Positions 7,840 to 16,078 of a stretch of 64,000 nucleotides of DNA are shown in pieces. The notes beneath the pieces were generated by a model. It had not been told where the DNA came from. It did no database searches and was given only the letters and a program-made list of their open reading frames with translations. The DNA comes from Haloparvum alkalitolerans (GTDB lineage: Archaea > Halobacteriota > Halobacteria > Halobacteriales > Haloferacaceae). Where the stretch lies: the NCBI RefSeq assembly GCF_050122995.1, contig NZ_JBNLIA010000005.1:124001-188000 (forward strand). Reading direction: 5' to 3'. Position 1 is the first letter of the stretch. Every line of letters begins with the position of its first letter. Position numbers and translations under genes: made by a program.

Positions 7840-9195
7840 TCAGTATTCGCCTTCCGCGACGTACTCGCGGACGGCTTCGGCCGAGACCTCGCTCGTGGCG
7901 TTGAACGAGCCGTCCTGAGCCGTGCTGATGGTCACGCTCCCGAAGACGTTGCCGTGCTCCGTGAAGTCGACCGGAGTCGCCGCGCCCTCGTAGGTGATCT
8001 CCTCGCCGTTGGCGAGCGCCTCCTTCCCCTCCGCGAAGCTGCTGACGACCGTCCCGTCGCCGCGGCTGACGGGGCCGAGGTTCCGCTGGATCGCGTCGTG
8101 GCTCGCCTCACCGGCGCGCTCGATGGCCAGCGCGGTCACCTGCACGGCGTCCCACGACGGCGGCGTCCAGCCGTTGATCTCCGCGTCGCCCTCCTCGCTG
8201 TAGATGCCCTCGAAGGTGTCGTAGCTCGGGCCGGACCGGCCGGGCGAAGCGACCCACGCGCCGTGGAGGTCGCTACCGACCTGGTCGATGACCGCCTGCT
8301 GGGCCAGCGTGTCCGAGAGGATGGGCTGGCGACCGTAGCCGCCGTCCGACCAGTCGCTCAGCGCCGTGATCGCCGACTCCTGCGGCATGCTGACGAGGAA
8401 CGCGTCGAAGTCGGCGTCGAACAGGCGGCTGAGCGCCGACTGATAGCTCGAACTGCCGAGTTCGACCTCGACGCGCTCGGCGACCGAGCCGCCGTTCTGC
8501 TCGTAGACGGAGAGGAAGCCCTCGACGTAACTGCGCTCTCCCTCCGTGTTCCCGTTGATGACCCCGAGCGTGTCGTACCCCTCCTCGAGGGCGTAGACGG
8601 CGCTCCCGCCGGTGTGAACGGTGTCGCCGACGACGGTCCGCCACACCCACTCGTCGTCGCTCAGGTCGTCCGGCGTCCCCTTGTCGCCGCCGCGGGTGTC
8701 GAGGAACGTCGACCCCGGCCACGGCGTGACGATCGGCGTCTGGAGGTCCTGCAGGAAGTCCCAGAGGGGGTTGATCTCGCTGGAGAACAGCCCGACGATC
8801 GCGTCCGCGTCGTCGTTCTCGACCAGCTGGGTCGCCACGGTACGGGCCTCCTGCGGGTCGACACCGGTGTCGCGGCGCACCAGCTCCAGGTCCGCGCCGA
8901 GCGGGCCGCCGGCCTCGTTGATGTGCCGGACCGCCGCGTCGGCCGCCTGCGAGACGCCCGGCTGGAGGAAGTCGAACGCGCCGGTCAGCGCGCCCGGCTG
9001 TCCGAAGACGACGGTCTCGGGCCCGGCTTCACCGGTCGTGGTGCCGGACTCGGTGCCGCTGCCGCCGCCGCTTCCGCCGCTCTCGCTGCCACCCTCGCCG
9101 AAGCTCACACACCCGGAGAGCCCGGCGATCCCGCCGGCCCCCGCCGCGGTCAGAAACGCTCTGCGGCTCGTCCCCGTATTGGTATTAGATACCAT
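7840..9195 (-). CDS. Liv-type ABC transporter substrate-binding lipoprotein (system 1)
   Basis: A 451-residue extracellular binding protein of the periplasmic-binding-protein type I (LivK-like) fold. The N-terminus has a twin-arginine signal, SRRAFLTAAGAG, and the lipobox LSGC, then a Gly/Ser/Glu/Thr linker. The mature domain starts with TVVFGQPGALTGAFDFLQPG and contains GLFSSEINPLWDF and TVVGDTVHTGGSAVYAL. It is the first gene of the livKHMGF operon. A TATA-like GTTTATGG lies about 30 nt upstream of the start (9226-9233, opposite strand). Ligand identity is unknown; the family also binds short-chain amides, urea and aromatic acids. Confidence 0.92.
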   Translation of the reverse strand: MVSNTNTGTSRRAFLTAAGAGGIAGLSGCVSFGEGGSESGGSGGGSGTESGTTTGEAGPETVVFGQPGALTGAFDFLQPGVSQAADAAVRHINEAGGPLGADLELVRRDTGVDPQEARTVATQLVENDDADAIVGLFSSEINPLWDFLQDLQTPIVTPWPGSTFLDTRGGDKGTPDDLSDDEWVWRTVVGDTVHTGGSAVYALEEGYDTLGVINGNTEGERSYVEGFLSVYEQNGGSVAERVEVELGSSSYQSALSRLFDADFDAFLVSMPQESAITALSDWSDGGYGRQPILSDTLAQQAVIDQVGSDLHGAWVASPGRSGPSYDTFEGIYSEEGDAEINGWTPPSWDAVQVTALAIERAGEASHDAIQRNLGPVSRGDGTVVSSFAEGKEALANGEEITYEGAATPVDFTEHGNVFGSVTISTAQDGSFNATSEVSAEAVREYVAEGEY

Positions 9196-9408
9196 CGCAA
9201 CTGATCCTCGTACAGCGAGCCATAAACCCCGAGGCGACCATGGTCGGAGGTGGGGGGAGATACCGGAGAAATGTTCAGGTTTCTCGAGGAAGTGTCGGCC
9301 TGTTCACCGTATTCGGCGGCGAAGTCGCCATAATGTAGTTTTTCTCACCATTGGTGTGGACGTTCAGATCGGTTCCTGATGGCGCTCGCGGGGCGGGGAG
9401 CCGACGGC

Positions 9409-10380
9409 TCACAGCGGGATCTCGGTTCCCTCGCCGACCTCGACGGCCCGGCGGTAGACGGCCGCACCGGCGGCCGCGTCGAGCGTCGCCGAACCGACGC
9501 TCGCGACCACGACGGGCGCCTCCGAGTCGGGCGTGTCGCACCGGCCGCCGACCAAGTCGCCGAACGGCAGGAGGTCCGCGACGCCGAGGGCGGTCCCGCG
9601 GAAGTCCCCCGTCTCCGCGACCTCCTCGGGCACGTCCGCGAACACCCTCGCCGCCCCCTCGACCAGTTCCGGGGGTAGTTCCCGCATCTCCGCGGTGAAC
9701 GCGCCGACCGCGACGACCAGCGCGCCCGGTTCGAGCGCGTCCGCCGGGAAGACGGGCGCGGTCGCGGTCGTCGCCGTCACGACCGCGTCGGCGCCGGTCA
9801 CGGCCGCCCGCGGCGACTCGACCGCGCGTGCCGGGATGCCCTCCTCGGAGAGGTCCTCGGCGCACGCGTGCCGGGAGTCACTCGGCGAGTAGACCCGCAC
9901 GTCGTCGAGGTCGGCCACGGTGGCGACCGCCCGCGCCTGCCACCGCGCCTGTTCCCCCGCACCGATCACCCCGAGCGCGGCGGTCTCGGGGGCGAGTTCG
10001 CGGACCGCGAGTCCGCCGATGCAGCCCGTGCGGGCGTTCGTGACCGTCGTTCCGGCCATGTACGCCTCCGGGGTTCCGGTCCGGGCGTCGGTGAGCGCGA
10101 TCTGGGCGTTGATCGTCGGGAGTCCGCGGTCCGGGTTCCCCTCGTGTACCCCGACGAGCTTCGTCGCGTACTGGTCCGCGCCGTGGATGTACGCGGGCAT
10201 CGCGATCGCGGTCCCCGTCGGCTCCTCGCCGTCCAGCCCCCGCCCGACCGGGAAGTGCGGCCGGTCGGGACGCTCCACCTCGCCCGCGGCCTGTTTGTCG
10301 AGCGCGTCGCCCACCACGTCGACGAGTTCCGGAAGGTCGACGTGGGGCTGGACCTCCTCCTCGGAGAGCACGAGTACCAT
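9409..10380 (-). CDS. ornithine cyclodeaminase / mu-crystallin family protein
   Basis: A 323-residue NAD(P)-dependent protein of the OCD/mu-crystallin family, which includes ornithine cyclodeaminase, alanine dehydrogenase and ketimine reductases. Visible features are YATKLVGVHEGNPDRGLPTINAQIAL (substrate-binding Lys of the family, about residues 65-90), GTTVTNARTGCIGGLA and the Rossmann glycine motif LGVIGAGEQARWQARA (about residues 123-140). The ATG at 10380 was chosen because MVLVLSEEEVQPHVDL matches the family N-terminus; the upstream extension is Arg-rich. Three substrates fit equally well, so no symbol is given. It is transcribed away from the HTH gene at 10543. Confidence 0.87.
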   Translation of the reverse strand: MVLVLSEEEVQPHVDLPELVDVVGDALDKQAAGEVERPDRPHFPVGRGLDGEEPTGTAIAMPAYIHGADQYATKLVGVHEGNPDRGLPTINAQIALTDARTGTPEAYMAGTTVTNARTGCIGGLAVRELAPETAALGVIGAGEQARWQARAVATVADLDDVRVYSPSDSRHACAEDLSEEGIPARAVESPRAAVTGADAVVTATTATAPVFPADALEPGALVVAVGAFTAEMRELPPELVEGAARVFADVPEEVAETGDFRGTALGVADLLPFGDLVGGRCDTPDSEAPVVVASVGSATLDAAAGAAVYRRAVEVGEGTEIPL

Positions 10381-10493
10381 GTGTTCGGTCGTCGCTCCCC
10401 CATGCCTTAGGTGTTGATCCACGAGGCGATGGGTGGCGCGCGGGGTCCCGAACGCGCCGACCGCGGACGGAACGACCGAACCACATCGCACAA

Positions 10494-10519
10494 ATATCTG
10501 AACGGTAGAAAGATATATT
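10494..10519 (+). promoter_or_regulatory. probable promoter with inverted repeat ahead of the HTH/TumE-like pair
   Basis: AGATATATT (about 10511-10519) lies 24-32 nt upstream of the ATG at 10543, the spacing of a haloarchaeal TATA box giving a leaderless or nearly leaderless transcript. It overlaps the right arm of an inverted repeat, ATATCT (10494-10499), 11-nt spacer, AGATAT (10511-10516). A dimeric HTH protein bound there would block the promoter. Autoregulation is inferred. Confidence 0.5.
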
Positions 10520-10542
10520 GAGCGCCGGGGCGTAGCTTCTGT

Positions 10543-11070
10543 ATGAGCGAGTTCGAGGCGGCCCCGAACTCCGGGGCCGATCGATCCCGGTGGCAGGAGG
10601 GAACGGACACGTTCGGTCGTGTCTACGACGTGATCCTAGGAGTCACGTCGCCGACGGCGTACACGGACATCGCCGAGATCGCGGACTGTTCCCCCAACGC
10701 GGCGAAGAAACACCTCGACCGACTGACGGAGATGGGCGTCGTTCGCGCGGACCGCGATCGCCGCCCCGCGGCGTACGAGCGGAACGAGGGGTTCCTCGAG
10801 TGGCAGGACGCGAACCGCATCGCCGACGACCTCTCGGTCGAGGAGATCCTCGACCGCGTCGCCGACCTCGAGGAGCGGCGGTCCGAGTACGAGGAGCGGT
10901 TCGGGACCGCGGATCCGAACGACGTCTCCGTGTTCGGGGCGGAGAATCACGAAACGGTCCACGCGCGAATGACCGCGGTGAGCGAGTGGAAAGGCGTGAT
11001 CCGGGACCTCCGGCTGTACGAACTCGCCCGTCAGCTCGCGGGGAACGACGGACATCTGATCCCCGCCTGA
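10543..11070 (+). CDS. winged-helix DNA-binding protein, likely antitoxin or repressor of the next gene
   Basis: A 175-residue protein. The N-terminal third forms an HTH of the ArsR/MarR type: YTDIAEIADCSPNAAKKHLDRLTEMGVV (about residues 40-68) followed by the wing ADRDRRPAAYERN. A charged, probably coiled segment follows (VEEILDRVADLEERRSEYEERFG, about residues 98-120), suited to dimerisation. It resembles the haloarchaeal HTH family often annotated DUF7342. It lies 2 nt before a TumE-like gene, the arrangement of a toxin-antitoxin pair. An inverted repeat overlaps its promoter. The DNA-binding role is firm; the antitoxin role is inferred. Confidence 0.75.
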   Translation: MSEFEAAPNSGADRSRWQEGTDTFGRVYDVILGVTSPTAYTDIAEIADCSPNAAKKHLDRLTEMGVVRADRDRRPAAYERNEGFLEWQDANRIADDLSVEEILDRVADLEERRSEYEERFGTADPNDVSVFGAENHETVHARMTAVSEWKGVIRDLRLYELARQLAGNDGHLIPA

Positions 11071-11072
11071 GA

Positions 11073-11510
11073 ATGGGTCCGCCCCCGAGCGAGCCGGGAG
11101 CCGACTCGACCGGACCACCCGACCGACAGACGTTGCGGCTCCTCGAGCGCCAGCTCGCCGCGGACGAACTGGTCGCCGAGGTCGCGTTCGATCCCGACCC
11201 CTACGAGCCGCGACTGCTTCGCGCGACGCTCGACCGCGATAGCTACCCCGATTCGGTGACCGCGGTCCGGCTCGACGTCAGGTGGTTCACGACCGGCGAC
11301 TTCTCGATCCACTACGTCGAGTCCCGCGGAGACGACCGTTGGGAGTGCCGCTGGGACAGGCATCCGAACGCCCACAACGCCCGGGTACACTTCCACGAAC
11401 CGCCGGCCTGTGCGACGGTCACGGACCTGGATCTGTCGTCACTGCACCCTCTGGACGTCTACGCGACGGCGTTCGAGGCGGTCGAGAGACGCATCCGGTC
11501 GCTGTGGTGA
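11073..11510 (+). CDS. TumE/DUF6516-like protein, putative toxin of an HTH-linked pair
   Basis: A 145-residue protein with no signal or membrane segment. Its core, VTAVRLDVRWFTTGDFSIHYVE, then ECRWDRHPNAHNARVHFHEP (about residues 65-115) and LHPLDVYATAFEAVERRI at the C-terminus, recalls the TumE/DUF6516 family: short beta strands, a tryptophan and a His-rich segment describing the RWD.HPN...HFH pattern. In that family the partner is an HTH-type antitoxin, and the upstream gene fits. The start ATG 11073 is 2 nt after the upstream stop. The resemblance is from memory of the family pattern, so function is tentative. Confidence 0.6.
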   Translation: MGPPPSEPGADSTGPPDRQTLRLLERQLAADELVAEVAFDPDPYEPRLLRATLDRDSYPDSVTAVRLDVRWFTTGDFSIHYVESRGDDRWECRWDRHPNAHNARVHFHEPPACATVTDLDLSSLHPLDVYATAFEAVERRIRSLW

Positions 11511-11574
11511 CCGCCCGTCGAGGCCCGACGGGCCCGGTGCGGACGCTTATGTCGGGAGGGTCCGACGGACGGCC

Positions 11575-12765
11575 ATGGACGTACTGGTCTGTGGCGGCGG
11601 GATCGTCGGGCTCGCGGCCGCGTACGAACTCGCCGAGCGCGGCGCGGACGTGACGCTGTGCGAGAAGGGGTCGCTCGGGGGCGGGAGCACCGCCCGCGCG
11701 GCCGGCGGCATCCGGTCGCAGTTCTCGACGCGCGTCAACGTCGAACTCTCGCTCGCCAGCAAGCCGGTCTGGGAGGGCTTCGAGGAGCGGTTCGGCGTCG
11801 ACATCGGGCTTCGGAAGAACGGCTACCTGTTCCTCGCGCGGAGCGAGGCGACCGCGGAGCGGTTCCGGGAGAACGTCCGCATGCAGCGCGAGCTGGGCGC
11901 CGCGTCGGAGCTTCTGACGCCCGCCGAGGCGGCCGAGCGCTGTCCCGGACTCGACCCCGACCCGTTCGTCGCGGCGACGTACAATCCCGACGACGGGGTC
12001 GCCGACCCGAACCTCGCCGTGCAGGGGTACGCCGGCGCCGCCCGAGAGGCGGGCGTCGAGATCAGGACCGGCGCGGTCGTCACCGACGTGCTCCGGGAGG
12101 AAAGCCGCGGGAGCGGCCGCGTGGTCGGAGCCGAGGTCCGCGCGGACGGGGGCGAGATCGGGGAGCAGGCGACGGACCGGCTGGCGGTCGACTACGTGGT
12201 CAACGCGGCGGGCGCGTGGGCGAGCCGGGTGGGCGAACTGGCCGGCGTCGACCTGCCGATCTCGCCCCGCCGGCGACAGATCGCGGTCGTGGAGCCGTCG
12301 ACGCCCGTGCCCGAGTCCGTCCCCCTCACCATCGACCTCGAAACGGGGTCGTACTTCCGGCCGGAGCGCGAGGGGATCGCGCTCGTCGGCGGTCACTTCG
12401 CGGAGCCGGATCCCGACGCAGACCCGGACGGCTACGACGAGGGGATGGACATCGACTGGGCCGCGGAGGCGGTCGAGCGCGCCGGCGCGTACACCGACTA
12501 CTTCGGGCCGGCGACGCGGATCCGGCGCGGCTGGGCCGGGCTGTACGCGGTCACGCCGGACCACCACCCGGTCGTGGAGGAGTCGGTCCCCGGGTTCGTG
12601 ACCGCGGCGGGGTTCTCGGGCCACGGGTTCCAGCACGCGCCCGCGACCGGCCGGATCGTCGCCGACCTCGTCCTCGACGGCGAGACGGGTCTCGTCGACG
12701 TGTCGGGGCTCGATCGGGAGCGGTTCGAGCGCGGGGAGACGCTCGCGGAGCGCAGCGTCGCCTGA
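11575..12765 (+). CDS. DAO-family FAD-dependent oxidoreductase (D-amino acid dehydrogenase / glycine or sarcosine oxidase type)
   Basis: A 396-residue flavoprotein. It starts with the dinucleotide-binding fold MDVLVCGGGIVGLAAAYELAERG (GxGxxG, about residues 7-12), then the acidic end of strand 2 (CEKG). GSTARAAGGIRSQF (about residues 42-55) is the DAO-family FAD contact. The C-terminal part has WAGLYAVTPDHHPVVEE and TAAGFSGHGFQHAPATGRIVADLV, typical of DadA/sarcosine oxidase relatives. It probably oxidises a secondary or D-amino acid. It sits near the OCD-family gene (9409-10380), which could use imine or amino-acid products. The exact substrate is unknown. Confidence 0.87.
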   Translation: MDVLVCGGGIVGLAAAYELAERGADVTLCEKGSLGGGSTARAAGGIRSQFSTRVNVELSLASKPVWEGFEERFGVDIGLRKNGYLFLARSEATAERFRENVRMQRELGAASELLTPAEAAERCPGLDPDPFVAATYNPDDGVADPNLAVQGYAGAAREAGVEIRTGAVVTDVLREESRGSGRVVGAEVRADGGEIGEQATDRLAVDYVVNAAGAWASRVGELAGVDLPISPRRRQIAVVEPSTPVPESVPLTIDLETGSYFRPEREGIALVGGHFAEPDPDADPDGYDEGMDIDWAAEAVERAGAYTDYFGPATRIRRGWAGLYAVTPDHHPVVEESVPGFVTAAGFSGHGFQHAPATGRIVADLVLDGETGLVDVSGLDRERFERGETLAERSVA

Positions 12766-12852
12766 GTCCGATACCCCCCGAGTTCGTCACCGTCCCGTGA
12801 GGGGGCCGAACCACAGGATTGAGAACCTCGGGGAGCGAACCGGCGGGCCACT

Positions 12853-13494
12853 GTGACTCTCGAACGCGAACGCGAGGCCGTGGTGCGTCACGCGCCCGCC
12901 CTCGCCGACCTCACGCCCGCCCGCACCGGCAACCTCAGCGTCCGCCGCGGCGACGCCTTCGCCATCACCCCGACCGGCGTCCCGTACGACTCCTTCGACG
13001 CGGCCGACGTGCCGGTCGTCGGCTTCGACGGCGAGCAGAAGGCCGGCGAGATGACCCCCTCGAGCGAGGTGCCGATGCACACGGGCATCTACAGGCACGA
13101 CGAGCCGGGCGCCATCGTCCACACGCACTCCACGTGGGCGACGACGATGGCGACGCTCCACCAGTCGCTCCCGCCGGTCCACTACATGATCGTCGCGGTC
13201 GGGCGCCGCGTTCCCCTCGCGGACTACGCCCCCTACGGCACCGAGGAACTCGCCGCAAACGTCGTCGCCGCGATGGCCGAGGCCGGCTCCTCGGCCGCGA
13301 TCATCGAGAACCACGGGCTCGTCGTCACCGGCCCGGACCTGGAGACTGCGCTAGAGAACACCCGCCACGTCGAGGAGCTCTGCCGGCTCTACCTGCGCGC
13401 CTCCGCGGTCGGCGAGCCGACGACGCTCACCGACGACCAGCTCGCGACCGTCGAGGAGAAGTTCGCCTCCTACGGCCAGCCGGACGCGGAGTAA
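12853..13494 (+). CDS. class II aldolase/adducin family protein (fuculose-phosphate aldolase-like)
   Basis: A 213-residue zinc aldolase with a GTG start at 12853. Family motifs in order are TGNLSVRRGD (about residues 22-31), ITPTGVPYDSF, PSSEVPMHTGIYR with the catalytic Glu, IVHTHSTWATTMA with the zinc His-x-His (about residues 92-94), and IIENHGLVVTG with the third zinc His. It fits L-fuculose-1-phosphate aldolase and relatives that cleave a phosphorylated keto-sugar to DHAP and an aldehyde, but the haloarchaeal substrate is not shown. It follows the FAD oxidase gene by about 90 nt. A second class II aldolase is at 61777-62454. Confidence 0.86.
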   Translation: MTLEREREAVVRHAPALADLTPARTGNLSVRRGDAFAITPTGVPYDSFDAADVPVVGFDGEQKAGEMTPSSEVPMHTGIYRHDEPGAIVHTHSTWATTMATLHQSLPPVHYMIVAVGRRVPLADYAPYGTEELAANVVAAMAEAGSSAAIIENHGLVVTGPDLETALENTRHVEELCRLYLRASAVGEPTTLTDDQLATVEEKFASYGQPDAE

Positions 13495-13987
13495 CCGGCC
13501 CGACGCGGAGAGAAGGGCGACCGGCGGCATTTATGAATGACTGCGGCGACCGGCGGCGTCGGGGCTGTCCGCGCGCCGGCCGAACGTGCCGCGGCGTTCC
13601 ACCCGATGTGCGATCACGCCCGCGAGCGGGACGCCGTTCGCGACCGCGACGCCGATCGGTTCGGAGCGCGGCGCGCTCCCGAGGTCGGTGGAGGGTCTGT
13701 ACATCGGTCCTCGTACGCGGTCGAACATAGAAGGCAGCGGAGTGGGACGGACGATGATGTGTGCCCGGGTTCAGCGATCGGTCACACCATCCTGCAAGTG
13801 TTCGTGGGTCCGCCGTCCGTCGGTTCGGACACCGTGCTGCAAGTGTTCTTCCGGAAACGAAGCGGACGGAGTGGAAGCTGAAGGGGAGACTTCAGCAATA
13901 GGGGTTCAACGTCCGATATCTTCGAGAACCTCCAGACCAGTAGGATCGGTCAAGGGAGAAATTAGTGACTCGGTCCCGTCGACCCAG
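13495..13987. other. intergenic region with two satellite origin-type boxes
   Basis: About 490 bases between convergent genes. Its main content is two copies of the box found around the orc1/cdc6 gene, at 13783-13803 and 13830-13848, described separately. Open frames here (for example 13537-13881) run straight through the boxes and have unlikely composition; they are not called. Confidence 0.55.
13783..13848 (-). repeat. two satellite origin-recognition-box-like repeats
   Basis: CACACCATCCTGCAAGTGTT begins the first copy (13783-13803) and CACCGTGCTGCAAGTGTTC is the second (13830-13848). Both keep the invariant core CTGCAAGTGTTC, the reverse complement of GAACACTTGCAG, which is repeated around the orc1/cdc6 gene at 31.4-34.2 kb, together with the CAC-rich side that mirrors the GTGGTG/GTGTG side there. 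They are 47 bp apart, in the same orientation as the left box of the origin (31389-31415). Binding by Orc1/Cdc6 is inferred from the shared sequence. Confidence 0.72.
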
Positions 13988-14581
13988 TCAGGTCCCGCCC
14001 GAGTTGCTACCGTACGGGCCGTCCGCGTCCGTGACGGCAAACGTGATTTCCCCGCCAGGCACAGTGTTCATATCCCGAGCATCGATCGCGACACCGACGA
14101 GCGTGGAGTCACCCGAATTCAGTCCCCCTCCACTCGCGTTGGTAGTGTCGTATCCCTGGAAATCGTCCCAGCTGGGGTAGAAGCTGTCTTCGGGGTAGTT
14201 ACCGCTGTACTCCTCGTAGACCTCCTTGGGAACGAAGTGCCATCGGCCCGGATTAGCCAGTCCAGATTTGTCGATGGTAATGTCGAGATTGTTGGGTCCG
14301 TTATTCACCATCCTGAAGACGCCGTCGAAGGTCGAGACAGAATCCGCGTTGATCCCGGAGCCACCGTTGCCATTGGCAGCGAAATTCAGCATCAGTTCCT
14401 TGCCGTTCTTTTCTGCGTATGAGGACGTGTCCTCCAGTCCCAGATATGCGTTCTGGTCGCCAGCCACATTGACGCTGACACTACGATCCGCTTCAACACT
14501 CGCGAACGCACCCGTACCCATTGCAGCTGCCCCACCGGCAGCGAGCGATCCCATTCCGATCACGAATTTGCGACGTTCCAT
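13988..14581 (-). CDS. exported DUF1102-like protein
   Basis: A 197-residue protein. It starts MERRKFVIGMGSLAAGGAAAMGTGAFASVEADRS, a Tat/Sec-like export signal (RRKF) ending near an AFA-S cleavage site, with the GTGAF..V.ADR pattern seen in haloarchaeal DUF1102 proteins. The mature part is beta-rich and Asn/Gly/Asp-rich (NVAGDQNAYLGLED, VFRMVNNGPNNLDITI, STLVGVAIDARDM). There is no lipobox, so it is likely secreted or cell-wall associated. ATG 14581 is preferred over an in-frame start 14 codons upstream because the signal then begins properly. Its codon use looks less GC-biased than its neighbours. Confidence 0.75.
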   Translation of the reverse strand: MERRKFVIGMGSLAAGGAAAMGTGAFASVEADRSVSVNVAGDQNAYLGLEDTSSYAEKNGKELMLNFAANGNGGSGINADSVSTFDGVFRMVNNGPNNLDITIDKSGLANPGRWHFVPKEVYEEYSGNYPEDSFYPSWDDFQGYDTTNASGGGLNSGDSTLVGVAIDARDMNTVPGGEITFAVTDADGPYGSNSGGT

Positions 14582-15043
14582 GTCGTATCTCACCTTCGTT
14601 GACGCACCCCGCAACCCGGGCATCCGGGCCGGGAATGCTCACATGGGCCATGGGGGGAGAGGTACTTCGTTATGAGATCCTCGACATGATCCCCGGATCT
14701 CCTCGTTGGCGTTCCGGGCTCGGCTCGTTGGATGGATACCCTCGCTCGTTGGATCCCCGAGACGGTCCCGCGGACGAGAAATCGCGGCCAGAACGTGGTT
14801 CAACCGACCATCTCCGCCGGGGCGCTGAGCTCGAGCGATTCGGAAAGGGTCCCCTGTGACGCTTCGACCGCGGCTCGCGGCCGTAACGAGAGACCCCATA
14901 ACCTATCACTATTCGTTAATTTACATGTAAACTACCCAACTACTTTATGGTGCATTGTCACAGACAATGCGGGCGAATGCTGCCGGTTCGGGGCCGCGGC
15001 ATCCTCGCGGGCTCCGAGCGGCGACCGACTCAGACCCAGACCG
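14582..15043. other. divergent intergenic region, no gene seen
   Basis: About 460 bases between the divergently read DUF1102-like and DUF7344-like genes. An AT-rich stretch at about 14900-14960 (TTAATTTACATGTAAACTA) could serve as promoter for the right-hand gene. Overlapping frames on both strands have Arg/Ser/Pro-rich composition and no homology I recognise. Confidence 0.5.
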
Positions 15044-15628
15044 ATGCACACCACGACCGCCATTGCGAACGGAGCCAGTCCGGACGAGCCCGACCTCTCC
15101 GATAACGAGGTCTTCGAGATGCTCGCGAACCGCCGCCGGCGGTTCGTCATCCACGCGCTCAAGGGCGAGGAAGAACCGATGGACGTCTCCGAGCTGTCGC
15201 GGCGCGTCACCGCGTGGGAGGTCGGCGTCGAGCCCGACGCGGTCGAGTACGAGGACCGGCGGAACGTGTACAGCACGCTCCGGCGGACGCACCTCCCGAA
15301 GCTCGAGGAGAAGGACGTGATAACCGTCGACGACGAAGGGACGGTCAGGCCGACCCCCGCGCTCGAGAGCCTCGACGTCTACGTCGAGGTCCTCGAGGCC
15401 CGCGAGGTCCCGTGGAACCTCTACTACCTCGGACTGGCGGGCGTCGCCGGCGCGCTGCTGCTCGCGGTCGCGACGGGGGTCCCCGGTCTCGCCGGGCTCT
15501 CCCCGCTCGCGGTCGGCGCCTTCACCGTGGCCGCGTTCGGGGTGTCGGCGGTCGTTCACCGCGTCGTCGGCCGGCGCACCCGGCTCGGGACCACCGAGAA
15601 GCCCCCCGAGGTTCGGCGGCGCGACTGA
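15044..15628 (+). CDS. haloarchaeal HTH protein (DUF7344-like) with two C-terminal membrane helices
   Basis: A 194-residue protein. EPDLSDNEVFEMLANRRRRFVIHALK (about residues 14-39) and MDVSELSRRVTAWE are the start of the DUF7344-type winged helix common in haloarchaea. The domain continues with NVYSTLRRTHLPKLEEKDVI, the recognition region. After residue about 120 two hydrophobic segments follow (YYLGLAGVAGALLLAVATG and AVGAFTVAAFGVSAVV), and the protein ends in a basic tail. It is therefore probably a membrane-anchored regulator. ATG 15044 was taken because the frame upstream lacks conserved sequence. Target genes are unknown. Confidence 0.75.
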   Translation: MHTTTAIANGASPDEPDLSDNEVFEMLANRRRRFVIHALKGEEEPMDVSELSRRVTAWEVGVEPDAVEYEDRRNVYSTLRRTHLPKLEEKDVITVDDEGTVRPTPALESLDVYVEVLEAREVPWNLYYLGLAGVAGALLLAVATGVPGLAGLSPLAVGAFTVAAFGVSAVVHRVVGRRTRLGTTEKPPEVRRRD

Positions 15629-15686
15629 CGCCGGGACCGCGCACCGGAGCGCCCCGAAACGGATCGGTACGGAGCCCTCACGCGGT

Positions 15687-15708
15687 GCACACCGACCTGC
15701 AAGTGTTC
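15687..15708 (-). repeat. satellite origin-recognition-box-like repeat
   Basis: A single copy of the origin box, GCACACCGACCTGCAAGTGT plus TC, in the short gap between two convergent genes. It has the full CTGCAAGTGTTC core and the same orientation as the copies at 13783, 13830 and 31389. It is about 15.7 kb from the left edge of the orc1/cdc6 origin region. Confidence 0.7.
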
Positions 15709-15739
15709 TTCGGCGAGCGCGGCCGCGATGGGACGGGCG

Positions 15740-16078
15740 TCACGCCGGATCGATCCAGCCGACCGCGTCGCCGATCTCGAACTCCCCGTCCTCCGGGACC
15801 ACGATCTCGTCGAGCGTGCCGTCGACGGGCGCGTGAAGGTCGATGCTCACCTTCTCCACCTGTATCTCGCAGACGGCCTCGCCCGCCTCGACCGGGCGGC
15901 CCTCGCGAGCGAACCAGTTGACGACGATCCCCTCCGTCTCGTCGACGTCGCGCTCCCAGTCGCCGCTGGCGCGGACCGCGACGCGGACGCCGCCGGACCC
16001 GCCGTCGGTGAGCAGCGGGCCGGCCGTCGGGGCGGGGTCCGGTCGGTCGGTCGTCGCACCTCGTGGGTGGCCGCTCAT
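15740..16078 (-). CDS. stand-alone lipoyl-domain protein of a 2-oxoacid dehydrogenase operon
   Basis: A 112-residue protein. The first 30 residues are Pro/Thr/Gly-rich and probably disordered. The rest is a single lipoyl/biotinyl-type beta barrel: VVNWFAREGRPVEAGEAVCEIQVEKVSIDLHAPVDG, with the lipoylation Lys in QVEKVSI (about residue 76). It lacks both the E1/E3-binding domain and the C-terminal acyltransferase catalytic domain that a normal E2 would have. Its ATG overlaps the stop of the E1 beta gene by 4 nt, so it is the third gene of the E1 alpha-E1 beta operon. It probably carries the acyl group or hydrogens for these E1 subunits. Confidence 0.85.
   Translation of the reverse strand: MSGHPRGATTDRPDPAPTAGPLLTDGGSGGVRVAVRASGDWERDVDETEGIVVNWFAREGRPVEAGEAVCEIQVEKVSIDLHAPVDGTLDEIVVPEDGEFEIGDAVGWIDPA

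Noticed and set aside
13537..13881. 114-codon frame over the two satellite origin boxes
   Set aside because: Composition is random-like and the frame depends on the box sequences; no promoter or family support.
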